NCBI RefSeq assembly: GCF_000331575.1 | Contig: NZ_KB223527.1 | Span: 1,771,842-1,835,841, forward strand | Reading direction: 5' to 3' | From: Calidifontibacillus oryziterrae | Lineage (GTDB): Bacteria; Bacillota; Bacilli; Bacillales; Bacillaceae_J | Length of the DNA stretch: 64,000 nucleotides | Part shown: one piece after another, positions 47,839 through 59,361 of the stretch | Position numbering within the stretch: position 1 is the stretch's first letter | Layout: each line of letters starts with the position of its first letter | Translations under genes and position numbers: made by a program | The notes under the pieces: model-generated | Told to the model about the DNA's origin: nothing | Seen by the model: the letters and a program-made list of their open reading frames with translations, nothing else | Database searches by the model: none

Positions 47839-48602
47839 TTTTTTGCTCCCCCTGTATTTTTTGCCTCAATTTTAACTGGACTTTTAATAAAATACGTTTG
47901 AACAATCATAAAAATATTACCAACAACCCAATATAGTGATAATGCAGCTGGGAAAGAAACTGCAAAAACAATGATCATGATTGGCATTATATACAACATC
48001 ATTTTCATTTGCGGATTATCATCCATACCCGCCATTGACATTTTTTGTTGTAAAAAAGTTGTTGCACCTGCTATTAAAGGCAAGATAAAAAATGGATCTT
48101 TATCACCAAGATCAAACCATAGGAAATTATGATTTGCAATTTCTTGTGTTCTCATAATGGCATGATAAAAACCAATCAAAATTGGCATTTGAATAAAAAG
48201 TGGAAAACATCCAGCTAACGGATTTACACCATGCTTCTGGAATAATGCCATCGTTTCTTGTTGCAGCTTTTGTTGAGTTTTTTGGTCCTTTGATGCATAC
48301 TTTGCTCGAAGCGCTTGCATTTCTGGTTGAATAGCTTGCATAGCTTTGGAATTTTGTGTTTGCTTTATCATTAAAGGTAAAATAACTAAGCGAATTATAA
48401 TTGTAACAACTATAATAGATAATCCATAACTATTTCCTAGTAATTCTGCAAAATAAACAATTAACCAAGACAAAGGATAAACAAAATACTTATTCCAGAT
48501 TCCTTCACTTTCTGCAGTTATAGGTACATTTATTTCCGTACATCCTGATAAAACCGCTAAAAGACCAACTATGGTCATTATTAACGCGATTCTTTTTTTC
48601 AA
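47835..48602 (-). CDS. yidC: Membrane protein insertase YidC (SpoIIIJ type)
   Basis: A 255-aa lipoprotein insertase. Lipobox LAVLSGC, helices, and the core [27 protein letters not shown] with the hydrophilic-groove Arg, then the loop and helices to [12 protein letters not shown]. It starts with TTG eight bases after AGGAGG. Oxa1-type; inserts membrane proteins, and in bacilli is needed for sigma-G activation in the forespore. In the rnpA-yidC-jag order. Confidence 0.96.
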   Translation of the reverse strand: MKKRIALIMTIVGLLAVLSGCTEINVPITAESEGIWNKYFVYPLSWLIVYFAELLGNSYGLSIIVVTIIIRLVILPLMIKQTQNSKAMQAIQPEMQALRAKYASKDQKTQQKLQQETMALFQKHGVNPLAGCFPLFIQMPILIGFYHAIMRTQEIANHNFLWFDLGDKDPFFILPLIAGATTFLQQKMSMAGMDDNPQMKMMLYIMPIMIIVFAVSFPAALSLYWVVGNIFMIVQTYFIKSPVKIEAKNTGGAKK

Positions 48603-48836
48603 ACCTTCTTCCTCCTCTTTTCACCAAGTTATATATGTAAAAAAATCTATCACAATTTTACATTTACTATATAACACTACTTTATGAAATCTTTGTAATA
48701 TAATCAACATATTCCTCATTATTATCAATAAAGTAACTGAGTTTTCACTTATAAATACTAAATATGTTGATCTTCAAACTAATATTTACTACGTTTCATT
48801 GTAGTTTTAAGTTTCATCATTATAATCATTTATACA

Positions 48837-49178
48837 TTATTTTTTAAATGCTTTTGCTATTTTTAATACATGAATCAGACTTTTTTTTGTTTCAAAAAAA
48901 TCCATTGTAGCTGTAGGCATCCTAGCAATTATAACATAATCAACATCTTGTTTAAGTTCTTCTCTTAAATCTTGAATAGCTTGTCTTATATATCTTTTAA
49001 TTTGATTTCTAACAACAGCTTTTCCAATTTTTTTACTAACTGATAAACCAATTCTCAGTTGTGTTTGACCTGGTTTATCCAACATATAAATTACAAATTG
49101 CCGATTAGCGACAGAGCTTCCACTTTTAAAAACTTCTTGAAATTCTTCATTTTTTTTTATTCTATTCCTCTTGTTCAT
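48837..49178 (-). CDS. rnpA: Ribonuclease P protein component
   Basis: A 113-aa Rnp[46 protein letters not shown] with the RNR motif. Binds RNase P RNA to process pre-tRNA 5' ends. GGAGTGAAAG site. Downstream of rpmH with a terminator-like hairpin between. Confidence 0.97.
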   Translation of the reverse strand: MNKRNRIKKNEEFQEVFKSGSSVANRQFVIYMLDKPGQTQLRIGLSVSKKIGKAVVRNQIKRYIRQAIQDLREELKQDVDYVIIARMPTATMDFFETKKSLIHVLKIAKAFKK

Positions 49179-49222
49179 ATTCTTTCACTCCTGTTTAAAC
49201 AAACAGTCGAACATAGTTAGCT

Positions 49223-49252
49223 AGAAAAAAAACCACTGATCTTTTCAGTGGT
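49223..49252 (-). terminator. rpmH-rnpA intergenic terminator
   Basis: Hairpin ACCACTG (49232-49238) / CAGTGGT (49246-49252) then a run of eight T in minus orientation, abutting the rpmH stop. It should lower rnpA relative to rpmH, as in other bacteria. Confidence 0.85.
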
Positions 49253-49387
49253 CTATGCTGATAATACTTTTCTTCCTTTGCGACGACGACGAGCTAGAAC
49301 ATTACGTCCGTTTGCAGAGCTCATACGGCTACGAAAACCATGTACCTTTTTATGTTTACGTTTATTTGGTTGATACGTACGTTTCAT
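49253..49387 (-). CDS. rpmH: 50S ribosomal protein L34
   Basis: A 44-aa L34, too short for many gene finders: [19 protein letters not shown], then [26 protein letters not shown] precedes the ATG. First gene left of oriC, under a perfect promoter. Confidence 0.98.
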   Translation of the reverse strand: MKRTYQPNKRKHKKVHGFRSRMSSANGRNVLARRRRKGRKVLSA

Positions 49388-49435
49388 TTTATTTGCACCT
49401 CCCTGAGGAAAAACTCTAAAAAGACAGTCTTACTA

Positions 49436-49464
49436 ATTATAGTTAAGCAAAACTATATTGTCAA
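49436..49464 (-). promoter_or_regulatory. rpmH promoter (perfect consensus)
   Basis: Minus strand TTGACA (49464-49459), 17-base spacer, TATAAT (49441-49436). The transcript starts around 40 bases before rpmH. Confidence 0.93.
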
Positions 49465-49547
49465 GATTTCTTCAATTTTTGCATATAATGATTGCTTTTC
49501 TAGCCTACAATAAAGTTTACTACTATTTCAAGAACATTTTATCAACA

Positions 49548-49868
49548 TGTGGATACTTTTTTCGACAATTTTTATTTATTTATAATTTATCTACACCCTT
49601 TACACAAAATATAGTAGTGTGGATAAATAAAATCCACAAGGTGTTGTAATTGTGGATAAGTTTGTAAAACCCATTGCAATACAAGGTTTTTTTTGATATT
49701 ATAGTTGTGTTTTCCTCTTCTTTTAAATTCATATTATCCACAAATGTGGACAACATGTGGATGACTTTATCAACATCAGTTAAAAACTTTGTCCACATTT
49801 CTTTATTAAAGTCGAATAAACCACTTTTCTACTATATTATTATTTTATTCACTTATATTGTGGAAAAA
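49548..49868. other. oriC: DnaA-box clusters upstream of dnaA
   Basis: Perfect boxes TGTGGATAA at 49618-49626 and 49651-49659 and TTATCCACA at 49734-49742. One-mismatch boxes at 49548-49556, 49587-49595, 49745-49753, 49756-49764, 49767-49775, 49789-49797 and 49860-49868. Arranged in two groups (49548-49659 and 49734-49797), equivalent to incA/incB upstream of dnaA in B. subtilis. They lie in the rpmH-dnaA gap. Confidence 0.93.
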
Positions 49869-49870
49869 TG

Positions 49871-49902
49871 GCGGTTGACGTCGTACCGCCTTTATTTAAT
49901 TT
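49871..49902 (+). promoter_or_regulatory. Hairpin and T-rich stretch in the dnaA leader region
   Basis: GGCGGT (49871-49876) and ACCGCC (49886-49891) form a 6-bp stem, followed by TTTATTTAATTT. It may terminate read-through toward dnaA or set the leader structure. A TTGACG overlaps the 5' arm, so it might instead be a promoter element. The region 49903-50051 has a GGAGGGGC Shine-Dalgarno sequence before dnaA but no clear -10 box. Confidence 0.4.
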
Positions 49903-50051
49903 GCCCTCAATTATTTAGTTGAGGTGTTTTTTACTAATTGATTTAGATAGGCTCTACTAATAAGTATCCCTATTATTTAATTATTATTCATTTTTAAAGT
50001 GTATATGTACTTATACATACTACTTTTCTGTTAATAAGGAGGGGCTCTAAG

Positions 50052-51398
50052 ATGGAAAACATCGAGGATTTATGGTCCAAAGCTTTGGAAACGATTGAAA
50101 AAAAACTAAGTAAACCTAGCTTTGAAACTTGGTTAAAGTCAACAAAAGCTCACTCACTTCAAAATGATACACTTGTTATAACTGCACCAAATGACTTTGC
50201 TCGTGACTGGTTAGAATCACGTTATTCCAACTTAATCTCAAAAACAATTCTTGATATAACAGGTGCCGAATTAGAAATAAAATTCGTCATTCCTCAATAC
50301 CAACAAGAGGATGAATTAAATTTTGAAAATACTACAAAGCCAAAAAAAGTTGTTGAGCCTACAGAAGAAATGCCACAAAGTATGCTTATTCCTAAATATA
50401 CTTTTGATACATTTGTTATTGGTTCTGGCAATCGATTCGCTCATGCTGCATCACTTGCTGTTGCTGAAGCTCCAGCAAAAGCATACAATCCCTTATTTAT
50501 TTATGGGGGTGTAGGCCTTGGAAAAACACACCTCATGCATGCAATTGGTCACTATGTTTTAGAACATAACCCAAATGCAAAAGTAGTTTATTTATCATCG
50601 GAAAAATTCACTAATGAATTTATTAATTCAATTCGTGATAACAAAGCAGTTGAATTTCGCAATAAATATCGAAAAGTAGATGTTCTCTTAATTGATGATA
50701 TTCAATTTTTAGCTGGGAAAGAGTCAACACAGGAGGAGTTTTTCCATACGTTTAATGCTCTGCATGAAGAAAGTAAACAAATCATCATTTCTAGTGATCG
50801 GCCCCCTAAAGAAATCCCAACGTTAGAGGATCGTTTGCGTTCAAGGTTTGAATGGGGATTAATTACAGATATTACACCGCCAGATTTAGAAACAAGGATT
50901 GCTATTTTGCGAAAGAAAGCAAAAGCAGAAGGATTAGACGTTTCTAATGAGGTGATGCTATATATAGCAAATCAAATTGATACGAATATCCGTGAACTAG
51001 AAGGAGCTCTAATACGCGTTGTTGCCTACTCTTCTCTAATTAATAAAGATATGAATGCTGAATTAGCAGCAGAAGCTTTGAAGGATATTATACCAAGCGC
51101 AAAACCAAAAATTATTACGATTCAAGAAATTCAACGTGTTGTTGGTGAATATTACAATATAAAATTAGAAGACTTTAAGGCTAAAAAAAGAACCCAATCA
51201 GTTGCTTTTCCGCGTCAAGTTGCAATGTATTTATCTAGAGAGCTTACCGATTCATCCTTACCAAAAATAGGTGAAGAATTTGGTGGAAGAGATCATACAA
51301 CGGTTATTCATGCACATGAAAAAATATCAAATTTGCTCCAAACAGATATAGAGTTTCAAAGGAAATTAAATGATATACGAGAAAAACTCAAAATATAA
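50052..51398 (+). CDS. dnaA: Chromosomal replication initiator DnaA
   Basis: A 448-aa initiator. Domain I (residues 1-80), short linker II, AAA+ domain III with Walker [10 protein letters not shown] (152-160) and Walker [10 protein letters not shown], domain IV with the box-recognition [15 protein letters not shown]. Starts with ATG behind GGAGGGGC. Binds the DnaA boxes on both sides and controls its own gene. Confidence 0.99.
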   Translation: MENIEDLWSKALETIEKKLSKPSFETWLKSTKAHSLQNDTLVITAPNDFARDWLESRYSNLISKTILDITGAELEIKFVIPQYQQEDELNFENTTKPKKVVEPTEEMPQSMLIPKYTFDTFVIGSGNRFAHAASLAVAEAPAKAYNPLFIYGGVGLGKTHLMHAIGHYVLEHNPNAKVVYLSSEKFTNEFINSIRDNKAVEFRNKYRKVDVLLIDDIQFLAGKESTQEEFFHTFNALHEESKQIIISSDRPPKEIPTLEDRLRSRFEWGLITDITPPDLETRIAILRKKAKAEGLDVSNEVMLYIANQIDTNIRELEGALIRVVAYSSLINKDMNAELAAEALKDIIPSAKPKIITIQEIQRVVGEYYNIKLEDFKAKKRTQSVAFPRQVAMYLSRELTDSSLPKIGEEFGGRDHTTVIHAHEKISNLLQTDIEFQRKLNDIREKLKI

Positions 51399-51441
51399 AC
51401 CTTTGGATATTGTGTATAACTTGTAATAGATTTTACACAGT

Positions 51442-51560
51442 CTATCCACATGTGGATATTCTTTCTACTATTTGTAAAACTACAGTTATCCACAAATCCA
51501 CAAGCTCTATTACTATTACTACTATTATTTTTATAATTAATAATAATTAGTACAAGATAT
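51442..51560. other. oriC: dnaA-dnaN boxes, DnaA-trios and unwinding region
   Basis: Boxes at 51442-51450 and 51451-51459 (one mismatch each, inverted) and perfect TTATCCACA at 51486-51494, then a weaker box 51494-51502. The following CTC TATTACTATTACTACTAT is a run of TAY/TAT triplets matching the DnaA-trio element, and the A+T-only stretch to about 51550 is the likely unwinding element. Same order as B. subtilis incC, where strands first open. Confidence 0.9.
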
Positions 51561-51601
51561 GCCAACCGTTTTGAAAATATGACAAATAGGAGGCATTTTA
51601 T

Positions 51602-52741
51602 ATGCAATTTTCTATTCAAAAGGATCAATTAGTTCAGGCAGTAAATGATGTTATGAAAGCAATCTCTTCTAGAACAACAATCCCTATTTTGACGGGAATT
51701 AAAATTACTGCTACTGAAGATGGAGTTACTTTGACAGGTAGTGATTCAGACGTATCAATTGAAAGCTTTATACCAGCAGAGGATGAAGAACAACAATTTG
51801 TAGATATTAAAAAAACCGGCAGTATTGTATTACAAGCCAAGTTTTTTAGTGAAATTGTGAAAAAGTTACCAAAAGAAACAGTTGATTTAGAAGTACAAGA
51901 TCAATTTGTAACGAAAATTATTTCTGGAAATGCAGAATTTAATTTAAATGGATTGGACCCTGATGAATATCCTCATCTCCCACAAATCTCTGATAATTCA
52001 GCTTTTCAAATGCCAATTGATTTGTTGAAACAAATGATAAGGCAGACAGTGTTTGCAGTATCAACATCAGAAACTCGACCGATATTAACGGGTGTAAATT
52101 GGAGATTAGAAAATGGAGAAATAATTTGTGTAGCAACAGACAGCCATCGTTTAGCGCTTAGAAAAGCACCAATAGAAGGTGGAAATATTTCAACATTTTT
52201 TAATGTTGTTATTCCTGGTAAAAGCTTAAATGAATTAAATAAGATTTTGGAAGAAAAAAATGATCTCATTGATATTGTTATAACTGATAACCAAATTTTA
52301 TTTAAAACAAAAAATTTATTATTTTTCTCAAGATTATTAGAAGGGAATTATCCAGATACATCTAGATTAATTCCAACTGAAAATAAAACTGAAATTCAAA
52401 TGGTTGCAAAAGAATTTTTACAAGCTATCGATCGTGCATCCTTATTAGCAAGAGAAGGTAGAAATAACGTTGTGAAGCTTGCAACATTAGAAGACGAAAA
52501 AATTCAAATTTCAACTAATTTACCTGAGGTAGGAAAAGTTGAAGAAGATATCCAATGTGAATCATTAATAGGAGAAGAATTGAAAATTTCATTTAGTGCT
52601 AAATATATGATGGATGCATTAAAGGCACTTGATAGTACAGATATTAAAATTAGTTTTACTGGTGCAATGAGACCATTTGTCATTCGACCACTTAATAATG
52701 ATTCGTTATTACAGCTGATTTTACCTGTTAGAACGTATTAG
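51602..52741 (+). CDS. dnaN: DNA polymerase III subunit beta (sliding clamp)
   Basis: A 379-aa clamp, three repeated domains; MQFSIQKDQLVQAVNDVMKAIS start, ending in the clamp C-terminus LLQLILPVRTY. AGGAGGCA site. Transcribed with dnaA; followed by a structured gap. Confidence 0.99.
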   Translation: MQFSIQKDQLVQAVNDVMKAISSRTTIPILTGIKITATEDGVTLTGSDSDVSIESFIPAEDEEQQFVDIKKTGSIVLQAKFFSEIVKKLPKETVDLEVQDQFVTKIISGNAEFNLNGLDPDEYPHLPQISDNSAFQMPIDLLKQMIRQTVFAVSTSETRPILTGVNWRLENGEIICVATDSHRLALRKAPIEGGNISTFFNVVIPGKSLNELNKILEEKNDLIDIVITDNQILFKTKNLLFFSRLLEGNYPDTSRLIPTENKTEIQMVAKEFLQAIDRASLLAREGRNNVVKLATLEDEKIQISTNLPEVGKVEEDIQCESLIGEELKISFSAKYMMDALKALDSTDIKISFTGAMRPFVIRPLNNDSLLQLILPVRTY

Positions 52742-52815
52742 CTGATCAGGAGTATTATTATAGAAAAAAATCATAATATTTATTTCTGTGGATTAGTTTT
52801 GCAAATATCAGTAAT

Positions 52816-52933
52816 CCAGCGCCACCGCCTAGCCCTTCGGATAAAATTTCTTCCCACAATAAAGTCCAGTTTTGACTTTGTTGTGGGAAGAGCATTTTTC
52901 TGTTTGGTCTGTTCAAGGCGCTGGTGCCTTTTT
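52816..52933 (+). repeat. Nested large-hairpin element after dnaN
   Basis: Outer arms CCAGCGCC (52816-52823) and GGCGCTGG (52917-52924) are perfect complements. Inside, CTTCCCACAATAAAGTC (52850-52866) pairs with GACTTTGTTGTGGGAAG (52874-52890). An upstream GGATTA (52790-52795) pairs with TAATCC (52812-52817), overlapping the outer arm. The GGCGCTGG arm is also the 5' part of a terminator hairpin. End motifs match the 28-kb element read in reverse, so both look like one family of Bacillaceae intergenic repeats. Confidence 0.8.
52915..52933 (+). terminator. Terminator hairpin between dnaN and rlbA
   Basis: AAGGC / GCCTT stem (5 bp, loop GCTGGT) followed by TTTTTTATT. It shares bases with the outer arm of the larger hairpin, so the two structures exclude each other. 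Confidence 0.55.
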
Positions 52934-53038
52934 TATTCCTGTCACTTTCTTTTATATTGATTAGACTTTTAGTAAAATAGAGGTAAGAGCTTTATAACAA
53001 AATTTAATTTTTTAAATCAAACGAATAGGTGTGAAAAG

Positions 53039-53263
53039 ATGATACAAGAAGTCTCGATCTCAACAGAATATATTACGTTAGGGCAGTTTTTGAAGCTTGC
53101 TGGAATCATTGATACTGGTGGCGCAACAAAATGGTTTTTGAGTGAGAACGAAATATTTGTTAATGGTGAACCAGAAAATCGTAGAGGTAAAAAATTAATT
53201 CAGAATGATGTTATTACAATTACTGGAAAAGGCTCTTATAAAGTAATTTCTGCAAATAATTAA
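53039..53263 (+). CDS. rlbA: S4-domain protein RlbA (YaaA)
   Basis: A 74-aa S4-domain RNA-binding protein: [42 protein letters not shown]. RlbA/YaaA homologues are implicated in ribosome assembly. Between dnaN and recF as in all bacilli. Confidence 0.95.
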   Translation: MIQEVSISTEYITLGQFLKLAGIIDTGGATKWFLSENEIFVNGEPENRRGKKLIQNDVITITGKGSYKVISANN

Positions 53264-53295
53264 AATATATAGAGATAAAAAGTGGGTGTCTCTCT

Positions 53296-54414
53296 TTGTT
53301 TTTAACCGATTTAACAATTACGAATTATCGAAATTATAATAAAGCATCAATCGCTTTTGAAAATAAAGTGAATGTGATATTAGGAGAAAATGCCCAAGGT
53401 AAAACGAATTTGCTCGAAAGTATATTTGTTTTAGCTATTGCTAAGTCACATCGAACTTCTCGAGATAAAGAACTTATCAAATGGAGTCAAGAATATGCTA
53501 AAATAGAAGGTAAGGTTCAAAATAAACGACATTCATTAGCATTAGAGCTTATTATTTCAAATAAAGGGAAAAAAGCTAAAGTTAATGCATTGGAACAAAA
53601 GAAATTAAGCAGCTACATAGGTTCACTAAATGTAGTGATGTTTGCACCTGAGGATTTAAATCTTGTAAAAGGAAGTCCTCAGGTGCGAAGACGTTTTATA
53701 GATATTGAAATAGGTCAAATATCGCCTATATATATGTATGACCTTAATCAATATCACCATATTTTACAGCAAAGAAACCACTTACTAAAACAATTTCATA
53801 GGGATCCAGAAAAGAATAAAGTAATGTTAGAAATTCTAACAGCTCAGCTCGTAGAAATTGCAGTCAAAATAACGACTAGGAGGTATGACTTTTTACAGTT
53901 ATTGCAAACCTGGGCCGAACCGATTCATAACGGTATATCACGAGGTTTAGAAACATTGAAAATTAAGTATAATCCGTCTATTGATGTATCAGAGAATATG
54001 GACTTGTCAAAAATGATAGAAGTATACTATGAAAAGTTTGCAAAAATTGTTGAAAAGGAAATAGACCGTGGAATAACATTGATTGGCCCTCATCGTGATG
54101 ATATGCAATTTTTTGTAAATGACATGGATGTTCAAGTATATGGATCACAAGGGCAACAAAGAACAACAGCTTTATCTATTAAATTAGCTGAAATAGAGTT
54201 AATTAATTCAGAGGTTGGAGAATATCCGGTTCTTCTTTTAGATGATGTATTATCTGAACTTGATGATTATCGACAATCACATTTATTAAATACGATACAA
54301 AACAAAGTTCAAACTTTTGTAACGACAACAAGTGTAGATGGAATTGACCATGAAACATTAAACAAAGCTACTAAATATCAAGTTTCAGAGGGTCAAATAG
54401 TAAAGTCAAAATAA
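53296..54414 (+). CDS. recF: DNA replication and repair protein RecF
   Basis: A 372-aa SMC-like ATPase: [18 protein letters not shown], Walker [16 protein letters not shown], signature and Walker [12 protein letters not shown]. Binds ssDNA gaps and loads RecA. The start is TTG at 53296, eight bases after AGTGGG; no ATG or GTG upstream fits, and homologous N-termini line up here. Confidence 0.96.
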   Translation: MFLTDLTITNYRNYNKASIAFENKVNVILGENAQGKTNLLESIFVLAIAKSHRTSRDKELIKWSQEYAKIEGKVQNKRHSLALELIISNKGKKAKVNALEQKKLSSYIGSLNVVMFAPEDLNLVKGSPQVRRRFIDIEIGQISPIYMYDLNQYHHILQQRNHLLKQFHRDPEKNKVMLEILTAQLVEIAVKITTRRYDFLQLLQTWAEPIHNGISRGLETLKIKYNPSIDVSENMDLSKMIEVYYEKFAKIVEKEIDRGITLIGPHRDDMQFFVNDMDVQVYGSQGQQRTTALSIKLAEIELINSEVGEYPVLLLDDVLSELDDYRQSHLLNTIQNKVQTFVTTTSVDGIDHETLNKATKYQVSEGQIVKSK

Positions 54415-54426
54415 GGATGGAGAAAC

Positions 54427-54678
54427 ATGTTTATACATTTAGGTGAAGACGTTATTATTCAGTCTGATAATGTTGTCGCGATTATTGATAGTAGTTTAAT
54501 GAATTCAATTATTTTAGAAGAGTTTGTTAAAAAAAATTATGAAAATAATAATATTGTTGAAATAGTAGAAGGTGCAGTTAAATCTATTGTGATAACAAAA
54601 GATTGCATATATTTTTCACCATTTTCTACCGTTACTTTAAAAAGACGTTCACAATATATTTCAGAGTTAGAGATGTAA
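54427..54678 (+). CDS. remB: Extracellular matrix regulator RemB (YaaB)
   Basis: An 83-aa DUF370 protein: MFIHLGEDVIIQSDNVVAIID, IVEGAVKSIVITKDCIYFSP, TLKRR. RemB and the related RemA activate matrix genes in B. subtilis. Start 12 bases after the recF stop with AAGGATGGAG. Confidence 0.93.
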   Translation: MFIHLGEDVIIQSDNVVAIIDSSLMNSIILEEFVKKNYENNNIVEIVEGAVKSIVITKDCIYFSPFSTVTLKRRSQYISELEM

Positions 54679-54724
54679 TTTAAAAATAAAAGTGGTGTGA
54701 GCGCTAGCAACGCTCCTTTTCTAG

Positions 54725-56677
<1,953 letters not shown>

Positions 56678-56693
56678 AGAGGAGGGGCACGAA

Positions 56694-59186
56694 GTGCAGG
56701 AAGAACGTCGACAAATTCAAGAGATAAATTTAAGCACTGAAATGAAGACATCGTTTTTAGATTATGCGATGAGTGTTATTGTTTCACGTGCTTTACCAGA
56801 TGTAAGAGATGGTCTAAAACCAGTTCATCGGAGAATTTTGTTTGCGATGAATGAATTAGGTAATACTGCAGACAAAGCTCATAAAAAGTCTGCTCGTATT
56901 GTTGGTGATGTAATCGGTAAGTATCATCCACATGGAGATTCTGCAGTTTACGAAGCAATGGTGAGGATGGCTCAGGATTTTAATTTTCGTTATATGTTAG
57001 TTGACGGTCATGGTAACTTCGGATCAGTTGATGGTGACCCGGCAGCTGCAATGCGTTATACAGAAGCAAGAATGTCTAAGATTGCAATGGAAATGCTACG
57101 TGATATAAACAAAGATACGATTGACTATCAAGACAACTATGATGGTTCAGAAAAAGAACCTGTTGTTATGCCTGCGAGATTTCCAAATCTATTAGTGAAT
57201 GGAGCTTCTGGGATTGCAGTCGGAATGGCTACTAATATACCTCCACATCATTTAGGTGAAGTAATAGATGGTGTTTTAGCTGTCAGTCATAATCGTGATA
57301 TTACAATAGCTGAATTAATGGAAATTATTCAAGGTCCTGATTTTCCTACGGCAGGACAAATTTTAGGACGTAGTGGAATTCGTCGTGCATATGAAACTGG
57401 AAGAGGTTCCATTACGATTCGAGCTAAATCGTTGATAGAAGAAAAAGCAAATGGAAGACAGACAATAATCATTAACGAAATACCATATCAAGTCAATAAA
57501 GCAAAGCTTATTGAAAGAATAGCAGAACTTGTGCATGAAAAGAAAATTGAAGGTATTTCTGACCTTCGTGATGAATCAGACCGCAATGGTATGCGTATAG
57601 TAATTGAAGTAAAACGGGATGCAAATGCCAATGTTCTTTTAAATAATTTATACAAACAAACAGCTTTACAATCTAGTTTTGGTATCAATATGTTAGCGCT
57701 TGTTGACGGTCATCCAAAGGTTTTGAATTTAAAGCAAATGTTAAGTCATTACCTTGATCATCAGATTGTCATTATTCGTCGTCGAACTGAGTTTGAACTA
57801 CGTAAAGCAGAAGCAAGGGCACATATTTTGGAAGGATTAAGAATCGCTCTTGACCATATTGATGAGATTATTTCATTAATTCGTAGCTCGCAAACAACTG
57901 ATATTGCAAGACAAGGATTAATGGATAACTTTAACCTTTCGGAAAAACAAGCACAAGCAATTTTAGATATGAGATTGCAGCGTTTAACAGGGTTAGAGCG
58001 TGAAAAGATAGAGGAAGAATATCAAGAACTTTTAAAATTAATTACTGAATTAAAGGCAATTTTAGCTGATGAGGAAAAAGTATTAGAAATTATTCGAGAA
58101 GAGTTAACTGAAATAAAGGAAAGATTTAGCGATAATCGTCGTACAGAAATAATTGCTGGTAACTTTGGCGATATTGATGATGAGGATTTAATTCCAGAAC
58201 AAAATATTGTCATTACGTTAACACATAATGGATATATAAAGCGTCTACCAGCTACGACATATAAAAGTCAACGCCGTGGTGGTCGTGGAATTCAAGGAAT
58301 GGGTACGAATGAAGATGATTTCGTTGAACATTTACTTACTCCATCAACTCATGATACGATTCTTTTCTTTACAAATAAAGGAAAGGTTTATCGTCTTAAA
58401 GGCTATGAAATACCGGAATATAGCCGGACAGCAAAAGGACTTCCAATCATTAATCTATTAGATATTGATAAAGATGAATGGATTAACGCAATAATTCCTG
58501 TAGAGGAATATCATGAAGATTGGTTCTTATTCTTTGCTACAAAAGATGGTATTGTGAAACGCTCGCCACTTTCATCTTTTGCTAATATTCGTAAAGGCGG
58601 TTTAATTGCCCTAAATTTAAGAGATGGTGATGAAGTTATTTCCGTAGGTTTAACTGATGGCACAAAGGAAATTATGATTAGTACTCAAAACGGGATGTTA
58701 ATCCGTTTTAACGAGACAGATGTTCGTTCAATGGGACGTACCGCAACAGGTGTTAAAGGGATTACATTAAGAAAAGGCGATCAAGTCATTGGTATGGAAA
58801 TAATTGAGGGAAATATAGATGTATTAGTAGTAACACGTTATGGTTATGGAAAACGGACACCAATCTCTGAATACCGTTTGCAAAGCCGTGGTGGAAAAGG
58901 TATTAAAACATGTAATATTACAGAGAAAAACGGTCCATTGTCTGCAGTAAAGGCAGTTAAAGGCGACGAAGATTTAATGGTTATTACTGAAAGTGGCGTT
59001 GTTATTAGAATGGCAGTGGATGGCATTTCAATAACCGGTCGTTGTACACAAGGTGTTAAATTAATGCGTTTAGATGAGAATCAAGTTGTTGCTACTGTAG
59101 CGAAGGTAAATCGTGAAGAAGAAGAAGACATCGAGTTAGATGAAGATAACATCGATGGAGTTGAAGATCTTAATCAAGATGAATAA
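56694..59186 (+). CDS. gyrA: DNA gyrase subunit A
   Basis: An 830-aa breakage-reunion subunit. Catalytic Tyr in [10 protein letters not shown], quinolone-determining region [24 protein letters not shown] (Ser and Glu wild type), GyrA box QRRGGRG in the C-terminal beta-pinwheel, and an acidic tail. GTG at 56694 follows GAGGAGGGG; the frame from 56670 overlaps gyrB and is longer than the family start. Tail rich in Asp/Glu. Confidence 0.98.
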   Translation: MQEERRQIQEINLSTEMKTSFLDYAMSVIVSRALPDVRDGLKPVHRRILFAMNELGNTADKAHKKSARIVGDVIGKYHPHGDSAVYEAMVRMAQDFNFRYMLVDGHGNFGSVDGDPAAAMRYTEARMSKIAMEMLRDINKDTIDYQDNYDGSEKEPVVMPARFPNLLVNGASGIAVGMATNIPPHHLGEVIDGVLAVSHNRDITIAELMEIIQGPDFPTAGQILGRSGIRRAYETGRGSITIRAKSLIEEKANGRQTIIINEIPYQVNKAKLIERIAELVHEKKIEGISDLRDESDRNGMRIVIEVKRDANANVLLNNLYKQTALQSSFGINMLALVDGHPKVLNLKQMLSHYLDHQIVIIRRRTEFELRKAEARAHILEGLRIALDHIDEIISLIRSSQTTDIARQGLMDNFNLSEKQAQAILDMRLQRLTGLEREKIEEEYQELLKLITELKAILADEEKVLEIIREELTEIKERFSDNRRTEIIAGNFGDIDDEDLIPEQNIVITLTHNGYIKRLPATTYKSQRRGGRGIQGMGTNEDDFVEHLLTPSTHDTILFFTNKGKVYRLKGYEIPEYSRTAKGLPIINLLDIDKDEWINAIIPVEEYHEDWFLFFATKDGIVKRSPLSSFANIRKGGLIALNLRDGDEVISVGLTDGTKEIMISTQNGMLIRFNETDVRSMGRTATGVKGITLRKGDQVIGMEIIEGNIDVLVVTRYGYGKRTPISEYRLQSRGGKGIKTCNITEKNGPLSAVKAVKGDEDLMVITESGVVIRMAVDGISITGRCTQGVKLMRLDENQVVATVAKVNREEEEDIELDEDNIDGVEDLNQDE

Positions 59187-59250
59187 AAAAGGAACAAATT
59201 CTTGTACTATCAATAACTTTATGAATAGAAAGGTAGTATAAGAAGATAAT

Positions 59251-59287
59251 CGACTTCCTCCATTCTAAGAGGAAGTCGTGTCTTTTT
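59251..59287 (+). terminator. gyrA terminator
   Basis: Perfect 10-bp stem CGACTTCCTC (59251-59260) / GAGGAAGTCG (59269-59278), loop of 8, followed by TGTCTTTTTA. It closes the dnaA-gyrA region. Confidence 0.9.
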
Positions 59288-59361
59288 AATGCTTCTTTTC
59301 CAAAAAAATAGTAAAATAGTAACAAGAAATATTTATTTAAAGAATAAAGGAGAAACTTTTT

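Larger units (their letters stand above)
52742..53038 (+). other. dnaN-rlbA intergenic region
   Basis: 297 bases with no gene. It contains the large hairpin element and its terminator, plus an AT-rich stretch before the rlbA ribosome-binding site (ATAGGTGTGAAAAG). Confidence 0.6.

Noticed and set aside
56780..56795. parS site in gyrA
   Set aside because: TGTTTCACGTG matches, but the second half (CTTTA) departs from GAAACA in most positions.
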